In this document: in pieces, positions 39,901 to 49,129 of the stretch
Position numbering within the stretch: position 1 is the stretch's first letter
Layout of the letters: each line of letters begins with the position of its first letter
NCBI GenBank assembly: GCA_009859145.1
Contig: VRVR01000060.1
Span: forward strand, 1-64,000
Origin: Andalucia godoyi
Taxonomy: Eukaryota > Discoba > Jakobea > Jakobida > Andaluciidae
Direction of reading: 5' to 3'
DNA: 64,000 bases
Made by a program: the position numbers and the translations under genes
Notes under the pieces: model-generated
Database searches by the model: none
The model's input: the letters and a program-made list of their open reading frames with translations, nothing else
What the model was told of the DNA's origin: nothing

Positions 39901-41647
39901 AAACACATAAGATTGTTTCATCTGTGTAATCATAGATCAGGCGGCCGACCAGTGCACCACAGAAACTCTTTCCCGTGCCAGGTGGGCCCTGAATCAGCCC
40001 AACACAATGATCCATTACGGTCACCACGGCTTCTCGCTGCGACTCATCAAGAAACAAAGAGGAAGGAGTTCCTGGTTTTCCAACAAAGAATTTTCCCAAA
40101 TCGGTCTTGTCGTTTGATCGTCGAATAAGATCAACAACATCACGTAATGTCCAACTATCATAGAGTGGTGCGACCGCATGTAAATGAGCATCCGGACTGA
40201 CCAACGAATGTCCCAAAGGAATATCAGTCATTCGCTTCAATTGATTGAGCACTGGTTCAACTGCAAAGAACGAGGCTGACAGTTGTATCATTTGGCATTT
40301 TGCCATGCTCTTTTCACCAATGAATTCCAAAAGTCGACACAGGTCAGTTTCATTGTCCACTCGAACGCCGATGCTTGGATGCTGCGCACTGAGATCGGAG
40401 TCCTCACGCATGCACACTGAGCCAAGAACGAGTTCCTTGTTTGGCAGTACAAAGCAAACAAGCGATCGCTGGCTTAGTAAACGAGGATGATCTTCCCAGA
40501 ATTTGCGATATTTGTTGGTTGCAACAGCAGACTTTGAATCCTTCGCATCAGACTTTGAGCCTTTTCCGAACGTACGGTCGACATCGAGCGGGTGGAGAAA
40601 GCTGATGCGCAATCCAGGAACACCTTTCAGTTTGTCGTCCTTCAATTCCGGAAGAATGTCATTAACGCGAAGCGAGACAAACGTACGAGATTTGAGACGA
40701 CGGGCTTCCACTGTATTGATGGCGTCCAATCCCTTGCGAATAAGAGAAAGTTCTTCACGGATGGGTCCGATAAAGTCCTCACGAAGCAAGCGGAACTGAC
40801 GATCGAGCACAAATGCACACTGAACGTCTGATTCAAGGTTTGTCATGTCACGAGCCAGCGGTAAATACGGTTCACGGTTCGACTCTTGCATCTCTTGTTT
40901 AGTCGGTAAGACCACAATGTCACGAAAACATTCACAGTCATTATCATGACGTCCACCAGGAGAATCTCGCATCTCATTACGAGATTTCACTTTCTTCAAT
41001 TGTGCTTGAGACAGGCTTGCACCTGCGACAATTGTTTGCAGACTGTGTCGCTCAGGATTGTTACAATTCGGATGATCTAAGAGCAAAACTGAAATTTCTC
41101 GCAGAATTTTGTTGCGATCTGCTATAGACGAGGTATCGTCGCTCGTTTCTTGACAAATTGCGTGTACTTTCAGCACAAACCAAGCGACAGTCTTGATGTC
41201 GAGATCCAGATCACTTGAAACAGCCACCGCCAACGCTTGCTTCAAAAATTCAAGCACGAGTGACGAAGTACAAATACTCTGAATAACGGCATTCAAATGA
41301 GACTTTCGCGCTTCTCCTGCCTGGAAATCGTCCCTGGCGAGAAAATCGAGAAATGGAACGTATGAGTCAATGAGGAAGTCTACTGAAGCATCCAAGGACA
41401 AGGCTTGCTGCACTGATTCCATAAGATTGGGCTTTTGTTTCATACGAAACAACACTTCGAAAGGCTCGCGATGCGAGATGACTTCACGAATCAAATCCTG
41501 CGCATCGTTCTCACACCGGATCTCGGTTTTGCCGTTTTTCTCACAATGTGCAAGCAGAGACTGCGTAGACACGGGACGACGCTGAGGAATCCGCCTGGGA
41601 GGCAGTGCAGAAGACGAAGCTCGATAAGAAGAACCGTGATGACTCAT
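33899..41647 (-). CDS. Giant helicase with NFX1-type zinc fingers and three CbxX/CfxQ-type AAA+ modules
   Basis: 2,582 residues, ATG at 41647. Residues about 250-550 are an N-terminal region resembling that of ZNFX1-type helicases. Residues about 545-1110 are an SF1 helicase of the UPF1/ZNFX1 group: Walker A GPPGTGKS near 553, VEEAGE as the Walker B box, IGDHFQLRP, NYQGEEADIV and SRARLGM. A Cys/His-rich NFX1-type zinc-binding region follows at about 1129-1219, then a coiled coil (about 1210-1290). Three CbxX-type AAA+ domains have Walker A motifs near 1639, 1911 and 2193 and Walker B IDEAYGL/IDEAYQL. The C-terminal tail has a CLLCGRPNC zinc-binding motif. Helicase-NFX1-AAA fusions occur in fungi and other eukaryotes. 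ZNFX1 relatives act in RNA surveillance and antiviral or small-RNA pathways, so a role on foreign or aberrant RNA is plausible but inferred. Confidence 0.9.
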   Translation of the reverse strand: MSHHGSSYRASSSALPPRRIPQRRPVSTQSLLAHCEKNGKTEIRCENDAQDLIREVISHREPFEVLFRMKQKPNLMESVQQALSLDASVDFLIDSYVPFLDFLARDDFQAGEARKSHLNAVIQSICTSSLVLEFLKQALAVAVSSDLDLDIKTVAWFVLKVHAICQETSDDTSSIADRNKILREISVLLLDHPNCNNPERHSLQTIVAGASLSQAQLKKVKSRNEMRDSPGGRHDNDCECFRDIVVLPTKQEMQESNREPYLPLARDMTNLESDVQCAFVLDRQFRLLREDFIGPIREELSLIRKGLDAINTVEARRLKSRTFVSLRVNDILPELKDDKLKGVPGLRISFLHPLDVDRTFGKGSKSDAKDSKSAVATNKYRKFWEDHPRLLSQRSLVCFVLPNKELVLGSVCMREDSDLSAQHPSIGVRVDNETDLCRLLEFIGEKSMAKCQMIQLSASFFAVEPVLNQLKRMTDIPLGHSLVSPDAHLHAVAPLYDSWTLRDVVDLIRRSNDKTDLGKFFVGKPGTPSSLFLDESQREAVVTVMDHCVGLIQGPPGTGKSFCGALVGRLIYDYTDETILCVCYTNHALDQFLEDLLDRGVAEKDIVRLGSSSKMTDRIANLSLQRQKDQQVPRSKEENRVYGQAKDEMRELREEAKELFERLRALNLHSTIFWRDLVAGMEELSKGRDLDPLRTHKSDDFGVVIGKRGKAAADDDLFGKWVAGKPLPESYGHIRDRLKLWEMTKAERAKQLQDWTEEIVKDLVEQLACCLRAMRGIDARFRQMKTQSNIQTMLKKRIIGCTTTGAANYFSELASIGAGVLLVEEAGEILESHVLTSLSRNTKHVIMIGDHFQLRPKVNKYEMQVESRQGLDLNKSLFERLIVDHCYPHAMLQKQHRMRNEIADIVRHLTYPSLRDDASVLNRANVRGLLKNVVFVNHQQGEGDHESIKQRGEETGSSKTNTFEVGMVVATCKYLLQQGYNDEQMVVLTPYLGQLQKIRTALRTEFDVSLNDMDAQDLIRAGENIDQNGGSSNKRPKIYVATVDNYQGEEADIVVASLVRSNPAHSIGFLAEPERVNVLLSRARLGMILFGDMETLTNASNRKGAELWKKINNFLSNDSRQSVVRGLPVRCDRHPTQLSYLETVDDFKKCAPDGGCLLACTYVFETCGHKCGRKCHRLEGHESVKCTSDVRSTCEKGHPLHFKCHVGRPSICKICEKIQAAEEKRKKAEAEEQRKRDAEEVEHRMQKAEREAQLQKINTEMQTLEISERRRLEDERLRLETDIGECILRVARTSLPGQTDEKISSMKEKAEQRKAQALSAPIRNNEKPSRAQGTGNGRMTMASPKENAQSGARPRSSDMSTSNGMLLSTKPRNANDTADFLSFVIAFCGLPKENEILSFVTDWKFTELEDCPPFARGALSHTMKTVLEKCAQNEWRAALTKAGKMSQATVPNLQLFLMLCRSKLNDDSLRNDLDEKKEIVASCDQISGILDLVSSAVLLQRYDDNECVLRGAVCALAAKKLLTETAGPFFEHITGLPPTVIELFNKLCDDVLTVAKQQSTPSIDSSSQSGKSLSGAFERWSEAKAIKGAASVAIDKLMNLIGIETIKTQFLDMYDSILLDKSRSANGKPSVGRRSLILTGNPGTGKTTIARIYSEFLSEQGIFPGKAFEETTGARLVDDGVDGLKKAIAAVEKGGVLFIDEAYQLNPGQDRQGGKVLDLLLTEVENKRSTMAVVLAGYKGRMDKLLQFNEGLPTRFPTVFDISDFDDSELLAIAKGYLSKQQNGRYHVDDEKIMRILSRRVGYLRGREGFGNARAVENAIEKVLQRQSRRIISLRSKNEFPDEWFIAMSDVVGIDGPPVLDDIPAWRRLEAMEGLGEVKDAIRGLAREIAGNYVREQKEEKLADFFLNRVFLGSPGTGKTTVAKLFGEIVCSLGLLSKGDLIIKKPADFLGGALGVSEQQTKAILKAAEGCVLVIDEAYGLCPIAGGKNSNITGSTPDPYKVGVIDTIVAEVQNTASEDRCVVLCGYREEMEHLLRVSNPGLARRFPLEKAFYFADFTDDELLRILNNKVQQLGISVSTNAQRVAIEELKKLRCKPNFGNGGAVDNLLSKARENCAKRCKNMSVAESVNQSKVLLEEDFVAGAPPRRSLEAILAGLVGSDGIRTTMIAMKQTVDFWRDKGVDPISKLFLNFRFVGPPGTGKTTVARKMGEFFYTLDLLSSADVEEVTPKDLIGSFVGQTRPKTEAVMDRALGRVLFIDEAYGLHPSKSPYCTEALEQLLSMLTDPRYMGKMVVILAGYEKEIDELLETNPGLKSRFQEQILFKPLTEEQCVQLLDKKLQTVSFKMDAGAIAKAQEIFVELVKTPNWANGRDVETIAKKVEQHTISVSMSVDEDDDVTPVKSDHVSQPMLQFLQERRKRGSSSAHTELPSILPQAQQLQQQVSPPSLLSKFEIAKSTEVKSHDEDIKEETEKSRLNADVSPVAPSWLQDGLRGALLHLGMNRDDAVNRLMKEEADEEIAREVAKKTKRDVETVKKEMEAMQQEIARRVQKVAKVPVIRCLLCGRPNCPVRPAVVGYLEVILPA

Positions 41648-42296
41648 TTTAGGATGATGTTCAATGTTAAAACTGCCAAATTAAAGGAGCTTTTGGAAAA
41701 CTAAGAAGCAAGGAACCATTTTCTTAAAAGTCGCACATTCTTAAGAACAGTTTTGAAGAACATCTACGGTTGGTTCATTTCGACTGATAGTAAATTTGTA
41801 ATTTTACCGCACTCGCATTAAAAAACAATAAACGGTGCTTATTTGCAGACCATTAACGACAAAATCATCGATGTCTGTATGAAATTTCCGAGCTCCAGTT
41901 AACCGACGTGTCGTCAGCAGAATATGAAGTATGACTGTATGCAGGTAAATGCTCAACTTTTCAGGGCTGTCTCGGTTCGCCTTTGTCCCAGCACAGTAAC
42001 CCTTTGGAACAAGCACTTTAACAGGGCGTTCATCGACGCAAAAAGATATTTTTAACTGAAAAATGGGAATGACAAGAAAAAGAAATTCTGAAAACTTTTC
42101 AAACACTCGAGTTCTCTTAAAAAGAAAGCTGAAATCATTCGAGTCTCCTTCCGCCTGCGTTGGATGACAGTTGTATTCCAAGCAACTTTGGAAGCAAGCG
42201 CCCTTACAAAACAACAATGCATTTGCTCCAAAGACCGATATTAGCTGAAAAACATTTTACTGCAACACAAATCTCCAAAAATCTCGCCTCTCCGCT
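41648..42296. other. Intergenic region, nothing supported
   Basis: About 650 bp upstream of the helicase gene. A minus-strand frame of 137 codons (41804-42217) has no ATG start and ordinary composition. I do not regard it as a gene. No repeat or RNA is seen. Confidence 0.5.
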
Positions 42297-43469
42297 TCAC
42301 ACAGTAGGAATGCGGCAGATCAACACAGCATCGCTTCGAATAACATAAAACATTCCGTTACGGGAATTCGCTAAAACGGATAGCATACTTTCTCCTCCAT
42401 AGAAAACATGTGCAATGCGAGCTTCCACGTCGCCAAACGAACTCAGCGCACCTGTGGCATTCACATCCACAAACCCAATGAATTTTTCGTTATCTTCATC
42501 GTTGTTTGGTGCACCTGAGGGGCTCAAGAGAACGCACAAACGATCAGTAGAAGCATCCTTTTGGACACACGAAATCAAATTTGCATGCCCGTATCCTTCA
42601 TACGCGCGCATCGTGAAATATCGAACGGCATCTGCAACCTCAGCACCGCAGAACGACGATTGCTCAATTTGCGATGCCAAAAGTACGCTGTAAGAAAGAT
42701 TCCAGTCGCCAAAAGAGCGCCTCGCAGGCTGGGAAATTGGCTTGGATCGAAGCAAGCCCGCACGTCCGTCTCGAAGGTAGTAATGGAAAGGCATTACAGC
42801 GCTTTTGCATAAACCAAGGACACCACCGGTTTTGCGATATCCAGCTCCCTGTCTGTAAAATCCCGGTTCCATGCACTCGAAACCAAACTCACGAATGTCT
42901 TGGAGCAAACTTCCGTAAGAAAGAGAATGAATGGGAATAGAATGGACCCAGGAATTGCCGCGAGAGATGCCGCATAATAAGCTATCAGTGGAAGGATCTA
43001 TGACACTCTGATTGACGTAGCGACCATAGAACGTGCACAAACGTCCCGTCGGGCATCCTGAATGCGCTGAATATTCAATCAGAGTTCCTGTATTTCGAAA
43101 ACTCACGGCAATCGTCGTTTCCCCGGTAAAAACAATGTCTTCCATGTCCCCACAGGAGGATGTAAGATGCTTCGCGGAATCGACAAGTTCGACAACGACG
43201 CCTGATTCGGCCGAACGACTGAAACAAACAAGAAAACCGTTCGTCCTTTCACTGTTCAACGGGTCAGAATTCTTCAAACGTGCAAGAACATAGAGACATT
43301 CCTCGTTCCTATTCCAACACGCAGCGGTGGTCAAGCGCAATGCCAATCCATCGACGGTACGTGGAGCTTCCGTCGAGGATTGTAAAATTGTTTCCACAGT
43401 AGGCCATCCTCGATAGACTTGAGATGACATATCTGAGTTGGAAGGCTGGTTCGTTTCGGATGTCGACAT
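42297..43469 (-). CDS. Unknown 390-residue protein, possibly a beta-propeller
   Basis: ATG at 43469 (MSTSETNQPS), chosen because the 69 upstream codons are a T/C-rich leader. TGA stop. The chain is rich in short hydrophobic strands separated by Gly/Asp turns (EECLYVLARL, TTIAVSFRNTGTLIEY, DSLLCGISRG, DRLCVLLSPSG, FYVIRSDAVLICRI), a spacing like that of a beta-propeller, but no WD or kelch signature is present. No signal peptide, so probably cytoplasmic. It is divergent from the pseudogene at 43754. Function unknown. Confidence 0.65.
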   Translation of the reverse strand: MSTSETNQPSNSDMSSQVYRGWPTVETILQSSTEAPRTVDGLALRLTTAACWNRNEECLYVLARLKNSDPLNSERTNGFLVCFSRSAESGVVVELVDSAKHLTSSCGDMEDIVFTGETTIAVSFRNTGTLIEYSAHSGCPTGRLCTFYGRYVNQSVIDPSTDSLLCGISRGNSWVHSIPIHSLSYGSLLQDIREFGFECMEPGFYRQGAGYRKTGGVLGLCKSAVMPFHYYLRDGRAGLLRSKPISQPARRSFGDWNLSYSVLLASQIEQSSFCGAEVADAVRYFTMRAYEGYGHANLISCVQKDASTDRLCVLLSPSGAPNNDEDNEKFIGFVDVNATGALSSFGDVEARIAHVFYGGESMLSVLANSRNGMFYVIRSDAVLICRIPTV

Positions 43470-43753
43470 AGCCAAGTTGGTAATTATCGTAAAAGAGAGA
43501 AAACGAGAAAGATTAAGGATGAAAAAGAAGGAGAAGTCCCTTGCAGAGAACAACAAAAGAGGGGTTCTTGGAAATGTCCGGCGTTGGCATCGATAGCTTT
43601 CCCCGGGTGCCGAAAAAAGCAAATCCCACGGGAAAACGATCCTGCAGAAAGTGAGAGGGTGCAAAAACAAAAACAAAATGCGTGGTTTCTTGATGTACGA
43701 TCAAAAGATGCTTCGGTGAGAGGTTTCGCCTGTTTCTGTTTCCTTTCGCAAAC

Positions 43754-45152
43754 ATGAACAATGATCTCCGATATACCGCTTCCCATTCTTCACAAGATCC
43801 TTCGGTTTCTATCTTTTCGAGACATACTGCCCACCAGCGTTCTTCGAAATCAAATCATGGTGCCATCATTACGACGTTCAAAATAAGCGGTTCAGTCCAT
43901 TTTCCAGACGAAGCGTGGCCTTTCCACGTCGTCAAGTTTCTGGAGATGTTTCCATCCTCGACGAGGTGCATTGATACTGTTCGTATCGCCAACGAAATCG
44001 ACCGACGTGTCTACCGACAATTCAAATCTCGACTGTTTTTCGAAAACAGTTTGTCGTTCCCTCCGTTGCTGGTGTATACTCACGGCTGTGTTCTGAAACA
44101 GAACCTCTTCTGCCGAACGATCCAGTGGACTTTTTAGCAGAAGCTTTGAACAACGGAGAATTACCATTTGAAGCTTTCTACGGAACTCTGCGCATTTCGC
44201 AGGAAGTTTCCGCCCGAGTGCTAACAAATATTTTGCAACGATTTCCAAAATGGGACCTCGGTGTTCGTTTTCAAGGTATCGACTTTTCGGAGAAAGAAGA
44301 CTGCACATTCCAAATACTCGCTGGATTGGATGTGAAGAGATTTGCATCGATCTTGAAAGATGAATCGTACGATTGCTCGTTTGGCGCTTTTCTTCCCGTT
44401 TCAAATCATGTGGTTTGTGTTCTGTCAGGGTCTTCGACAGTGTGCGCATGGAAATGGTTTCTAGCTGTCTGTCGTCGTTTCCTGGGCGTTGAACATTTGT
44501 ATGTTGTTCTGTACCGGGATCGACTGGATCCACCACTCTTGGAATCCATTTTGAGAATTCCAAACGTACCTGATTTGCAGTTCTGGGAAATTCTGTAGAT
44601 GCCGGACGATGGCCAATCCATTACTGTGCGTTTCGCGCAAGAAGACACTGTTGTAACGGTGACGGTTGATCGAGATTGTATTGGTGAAGACGATAATTCC
44701 TCACCAGTTGAACTGTTTCCACTTCCGTTGCTCAGCCCATTGTTCACAGAGCTCGTTCTCATCATTGACTTGCCGCGAAATTTGCGACAACCGTTGGTTC
44801 TTCCAGGATCCAGTGCCATCCAGATCTTGACTGTATGCCAGAAATCCCATTACGAATGCCTCTCTTTGGCATTCGGCAAGTTTTCCAATCTGGTGCACCA
44901 TAACTTAATAGGGCCAGTCCCGAGTGATTGGAAGAACTTGTTTCCGACTGCATCAAAACGATTCTCGATGTGATTCGCCTCATGATGGTGATTTCAGCGG
45001 AAGAGCAATGGAAGCGTAAACGGCATTGTTCAGTCTTCTTTCGTAAAAATTTGAAAAAACGCGACAAAAGACGAAGACAGGAGAAAAGAGGGCAAAGGCA
45101 TCAATTGAACCTTCGGAACAGATTTTGGCGATGGCCGGCGCTCTTGCACTGA
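43754..45152 (+). pseudogene. Multiply broken unknown gene
   Basis: ATG at 43754 opens about 95 well-coding codons. A frameshift near 44035-44060 moves coding to the frame that runs through 44125-44598. An in-frame TAG at 44596-44598 is followed directly by ATG and continued coding to about 44930. There a second frameshift leads to a Lys/Arg-rich tail ending at 45152. Joined it would be about 460 residues. The content is Leu-rich with repeated hydrophobic strand/helix alternation (LEHLYVVLYRD-like pieces), perhaps leucine-rich or F-box-like, but no motif is firm. Two small genes separated by the TAG is a less likely alternative. Confidence 0.6.
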
Positions 45153-46418
45153 ATTGCTCGCTGACTTCAGGGAGCCTGTCTTCGTTCGTTCAGTGCAGTT
45201 GTTCTAACGACAAAGCGTGGAAATGTACCGTTAACGGCAAGTCGGGAACAAGCTCTTTTCAGTTTCATTGAGTTGATACGTTTCAACGATGGTTGGTAGA
45301 ATGGATCCCAATCATTTGCTAATCTACTGCGTCTTGTGAAACCCAAACTGTGTCGCTGATTTTTTCGGTTTGGATTTCGGTGGTTATGACTATTTCTTGC
45401 ACGTTGGTCAGGTAAGTCCTTGGTTCAGTCCTTTGTCGATTATTCCCCGCCTATCCAAATTCACGAAAAGGAGCAAGCGGTAAGAAGTGGAATCCTGCTT
45501 CAATGAGTAGACTGCGGAATCTCTGCCGTTCTTCTTTACGCAAACGGTTAAAGAGAATGTGCTCAATGATCGGTAATAGACGGTACCAAATGCAGTTTCT
45601 GATCGTGAAAAAAGCCATACGGCAAATTGCAAAAACTCCACAAAAAGGACTGCTCTTGAACTGCCTGATCCCTCTCGAAACTTGAAGCCGATTTTTAACA
45701 ACCCGTATTTTTCTCGCCAGTCAGTCGAATGCGAAATTATACACGATCAACTCTCCGCGAGACATACGAACGTTCCACATCGTCCGCTGGTTGTGTCGGA
45801 AATGCATGAAAATTCGGTTGTGCCTATATCTAACGCGGGTTGATGTCGTGCTTTCAATCTCCTTTGATGATGGATTGCCTGTTTAGTCTTCCTTGTTCAA
45901 AATGGCCGACAGTTTCTCCAAACACTGCTGGCAAGTTTGGAAGTGTATATTAACGTTCTTCAAGTAGAACGCAAAGCTGTTGGCTTTTTCCAACCGGTTT
46001 TTGCAGCCAGTTCACAATCACACCAAAACGCTCCTTCAAGACAGAAACGAATCGCGATGCAATGAAGAGTGTTAGAAGAGGAAGAGATCAATGGACTGGT
46101 GATCATGCGTAACCACAAGTGCACATATTTGTCGGTCCACTTGTTTGGTTTACGACATGATTGATCCTTGTGTTCTGCCCAGCTTTCTCGTGTTTGCACG
46201 CGCGTTGAATCGGAAGAACTTCTTGAGGCGCGATTCAGCATTGCTGCCAACTACGATGGTTTGGCATTTTGTGTCTGAACTGAAAACTCAACGAATGTCA
46301 TTGTTGCCGTCTATAGGAAACTAAGAAAAACCATCCGGCAGCACTCACCTGCGTCGATTCTTCAGCATTTTCCCGGATTCCGCTTCCCGGGTTGCTCACG
46401 AAAAAAACACCATAAACC
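45153..46418. other. Gene-poor stretch, 1.27 kb
   Basis: Only short frames. One from 45132 gives about 45 residues with several Cys that look like an extracellular fragment, and a basic 60-codon frame lies at 45503-45685. These may be more debris of decayed genes. Bases 46300-46418 are the immediate leader of the next gene. Confidence 0.4.
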
Positions 46419-47192
46419 ATGTCGAAACGTCGCATCTGTCCAACATGGGTTGCACCCGGAGTCTCTGTACGGCACGAAAATGCAGAAACAGAAACTACAC
46501 TAGCTGAAGACGACAGCACACTTTGTGCCATCGGCTTCGAAGAACTGGAAGCATTCGTTCCCGTCCTTGCGGAAGATAACGTGAAGAAGATGCACGATCT
46601 CCTTTGTGCACGCGGTACTAAAGAATCTCTTAGTGTTCTTTGTGCTCGCTATTTGGAACAATATGGCGTATCATCTTCAACGGCGTATCATCATGTACGT
46701 CGCTGTAATCTGACAGTGGACTCCACAGTCGCGGAGATTCGCATCTTTCTGATGAGTGTGTTGTACACATGGGCGTCAAAACACACTTCGATTTTATTGG
46801 AGCATGACCTTGTTTTGAACGAAATGCCTGTTTATCGGTGGAAAAATGGATTGTACGTGATGAAAGATGACGTAGTCGTGTACGTACATCAGTACGGATC
46901 GTTCGAAGAAACATGGATTCGGCGAGCTGGTGTCCAAGTGCTCGAAAACGAGGCAGACTTCGTGGATGAGCTAGCCATGTGCGTGGTGACGGAGGTACAG
47001 GATCTTTTACTGTGGAAGTGGATGTCCTTGTTTCATCCTGTGCAAGGAACAGTTCTTCTACCGAGCGTTGCAAGAATCGAAGTCCTTTCCGCAAGCTTGG
47101 TGAGACGCATTCTGGCAAAGGTGCATGATAAGCAATGCCATCAGTTGGAAAAACATCGTTTCGCTGTTCGGGATGTCTCCGATGACGCTTAA
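46419..47192 (+). CDS. Unknown 257-residue protein
   Basis: ATG at 46419, TAA stop, intact. N-terminal 40 residues are polar with two Cys; the rest is a mixed alpha/beta soluble domain with many aromatic residues. No signal peptide, membrane helix or motif recognised. Coding character is consistent along the frame, while the antisense frame at 46630-47208 lacks it. Function unknown. Confidence 0.65.
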   Translation: MSKRRICPTWVAPGVSVRHENAETETTLAEDDSTLCAIGFEELEAFVPVLAEDNVKKMHDLLCARGTKESLSVLCARYLEQYGVSSSTAYHHVRRCNLTVDSTVAEIRIFLMSVLYTWASKHTSILLEHDLVLNEMPVYRWKNGLYVMKDDVVVYVHQYGSFEETWIRRAGVQVLENEADFVDELAMCVVTEVQDLLLWKWMSLFHPVQGTVLLPSVARIEVLSASLVRRILAKVHDKQCHQLEKHRFAVRDVSDDA

Positions 47193-47442
47193 TAGCAAGT
47201 CCCGACATACCCCGTAAAAAATACCAGGTAAATCACATTCGTTCCATATGACGGCCAAACTGAGAATGATGTAACACAACTTCCAAGAAGCACAACGTCA
47301 TGGATGATGACAGAAGGAGTACTTACCAACGAAAGAAGCCGATCGTAACGGAAAGAGGTGAGCGGCACTTTTTTGTTACCTAAATTAGGGTTTTTTCAGC
47401 AGTTATCAGCTTTTCCTCTCGAATTCCAACGGATGTCAGTTC

Positions 47443-47537
47443 CGCGTTTTCCGTTTCTGTCTGTTTTTCTCTTCTTTCTTCTCTCGCCTCTTCTTTTTCT
47501 CATACAAAAACTTGATAACATCCTGTTTTCAACAACC
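47443..47537 (+). promoter_or_regulatory. Pyrimidine-rich leader of the small Cys-rich gene
   Basis: About 60 bases of nearly pure C/T (TTTCTGTCTGTTTTTCTCTT and following), then a short A-rich stretch before the ATG at 47538. Same arrangement as the leaders of 23695 and 48088. Confidence 0.45.
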
Positions 47538-47870
47538 ATGTCCTCCATCAGCGCATACAACGAGAAGACAGCCTGCTGTGCACGGATTCATTGCTTGCTC
47601 TGTGCAATCTGTACCTGTGGTTTCGGAATTAAAAAGTGCTACTTGACGGAGCTCGACAATCCCACTTGCTGCGAACGCTTGACGTGCAACTGCTGTTGCT
47701 TCGGCGGCTTGAAAGAATGCTGCTGCGATGCGAACGACATGGCGCGCGAGCACAACTCTCGTGCTCGTGGAAAGCATAACGAAGCGAACCAGCTGGCCAT
47801 GGCACGTCAGATGCAGACGCAACAGATGCAGATGGCCAAAATGCACGCCCCGCCCCAGACAATGTCCTAA
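47538..47870 (+). CDS. Small Cys-rich protein with Gln/Met-rich tail
   Basis: 110 residues from the ATG at 47538 (the frame is open upstream through the pyrimidine leader). Residues 14-75 contain about 15 Cys in CC, CCC and CxC clusters with hydrophobic neighbours, suggesting metal binding or palmitoylated membrane association. Residues 75-110 are basic then Gln/Met-rich (QMQTQQMQMAKM). No signal peptide is evident. TAA stop, with AATAAA 30 bases downstream. The composition recalls small Cys-rich membrane proteins of the PLAC8/Cys-rich type, but the family motif is not clear. Confidence 0.65.
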   Translation: MSSISAYNEKTACCARIHCLLCAICTCGFGIKKCYLTELDNPTCCERLTCNCCCFGGLKECCCDANDMAREHNSRARGKHNEANQLAMARQMQTQQMQMAKMHAPPQTMS

Positions 47871-47899
47871 ATCCACCACAACACCAACTGTTCGTGAGG

Positions 47900-47905
47900 A
47901 ATAAA
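47900..47905 (+). terminator. Polyadenylation signal AATAAA
   Basis: AATAAA 30 bases after the TAA stop of the small Cys-rich gene and 183 bases before the next ATG on the same strand. Confidence 0.55.
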
Positions 47906-48087
47906 ATGCGCCTGTTTGCTGCAACCTCCAATTTCTGTTTTACGTCTTGAAACCAAATTCCAACCGACTCTTTAGCGGAGGAGTGCACTTCGGCTTTTCG
48001 TTGTTTTCGTTTGTTCGATTGTTTTTCGTGTTTTCCAATTTATCCATTCAAAAATTTCTTCTTGCCAACCATTCCTTATTTCCCAAC

Positions 48088-49110
48088 ATGATTCCCAATA
48101 ACCATGTCAACCCTTACGGGTTCTCTGTTGCGAAATTCAGTGTTTTCCCACCCGCAGCCACTTACTTTGTTGCAGACGCTGTCGGCGTGAAAGTTTTCGA
48201 CTCCCAGACTGTCGGTGCCGTCTTGTTGAAGGGCCACCGGCGTGCGGTCCAATGTGGTTTAGCTGCTAAGATAGCGTGCATCTTGGCGGTTGTTTGCTTT
48301 GCAGTGCTGTCTGCCACGGTCAGTAACGAATCGTCACTGTTCAAGTATCACGACGATACTTCGGAAGACTTCGATTCACAGGTGAAAAACTTTGCGTTTG
48401 GAAACATTACGTTGCAGTCTGCGAACTTCACGTATCCTGCTTTTGGTTTCCAATCCAAACAGCTCTTCATGCCTGCGGTTTGCATGCAACTTCTGGATCC
48501 GGACGAGTTTGCACTTGGAAAATCTGTTTCTCGGAAAGCACTGCTTGCCTTCATGCACACGAGCACTGCTTCCGCTTGGAATGCTCCCGATCTGTCCCTG
48601 TATCAAGATGCTATGCGCATTGCTCTGGGACTTATTGGAGGAACTGTGCTTGAAATTGTGATCGCTGTTGTTGAGTGGCGGAAATTCAAACAGTCATCCT
48701 ATTTGATACGTCATTCATTCAGCATGCTACAGATTCTTGGTTTGGTCATTGGGTTCGCCATTCCTGCACTTCTCGGTGCTTCGCTGATCATGATTGTGAC
48801 CAACCTTCCAGTCGCAGCATTCTTTTATCGACCCCAGATGATCGGTGACGTCAAAAAAGCGTGCACTCTGAAGACCAGCACTGACGACATCGTCAACGCT
48901 CAGCTTCTGGACGTTCAGCCTTTTGCTACCGTTATGGCTGCACTCATTGCCGGAGCATTCCTGTTCTTGGTCTGCAGCATCTTTGTCACTCTTCGCCACA
49001 GCAGCAACATCGGCGCCTGGAAACGCGACAATAACTTCAAGCTGACCATGTTTGATAAGCTGTCGATGAAATTGTGTTGCTGCCGTTCAACGGTTGCACC
49101 GAAAATGTAA
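48088..49110 (+). CDS. Four-transmembrane protein with a large loop, unknown
   Basis: 340 residues from the ATG at 48088, which follows a T/C-rich leader (the frame is open upstream to 47947). Hydrophobic helices at about residues 60-82, 175-200, 215-252 and 285-310 suggest four membrane spans. The roughly 90-residue loop between the first two carries several N-glycosylation sequons and two Cys, so it is probably outside, and the C-terminus ends in a CCC cluster suitable for palmitoylation. This tetraspanin-like layout lacks the tetraspanin CCG motif. TAA stop. Confidence 0.68.
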   Translation: MIPNNHVNPYGFSVAKFSVFPPAATYFVADAVGVKVFDSQTVGAVLLKGHRRAVQCGLAAKIACILAVVCFAVLSATVSNESSLFKYHDDTSEDFDSQVKNFAFGNITLQSANFTYPAFGFQSKQLFMPAVCMQLLDPDEFALGKSVSRKALLAFMHTSTASAWNAPDLSLYQDAMRIALGLIGGTVLEIVIAVVEWRKFKQSSYLIRHSFSMLQILGLVIGFAIPALLGASLIMIVTNLPVAAFFYRPQMIGDVKKACTLKTSTDDIVNAQLLDVQPFATVMAALIAGAFLFLVCSIFVTLRHSSNIGAWKRDNNFKLTMFDKLSMKLCCCRSTVAPKM

Positions 49111-49129
49111 GTTTTATTGAACGAATAAA
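49111..49129. terminator. Overlapping bidirectional polyadenylation region
   Basis: The 19 bases between the two convergent stops contain AATAAA on the plus strand (49124-49129) and its complement TTTATT (49113-49118), which is AATAAA for the minus-strand gene. Each signal sits 12-14 bases after its own stop, so both 3' ends must overlap the neighbouring gene. Confidence 0.6.

Noticed and set aside
41804-42217. 137-codon minus-strand frame between the helicase and the propeller-like gene
   Set aside because: No ATG at its start, no motif, and composition not distinguishable from chance.
46630-47208. 192-codon minus-strand frame opposite the gene at 46419
   Set aside because: Rich in Arg, Ser, His and Pro, as expected from reading a coding strand backwards; no good start.
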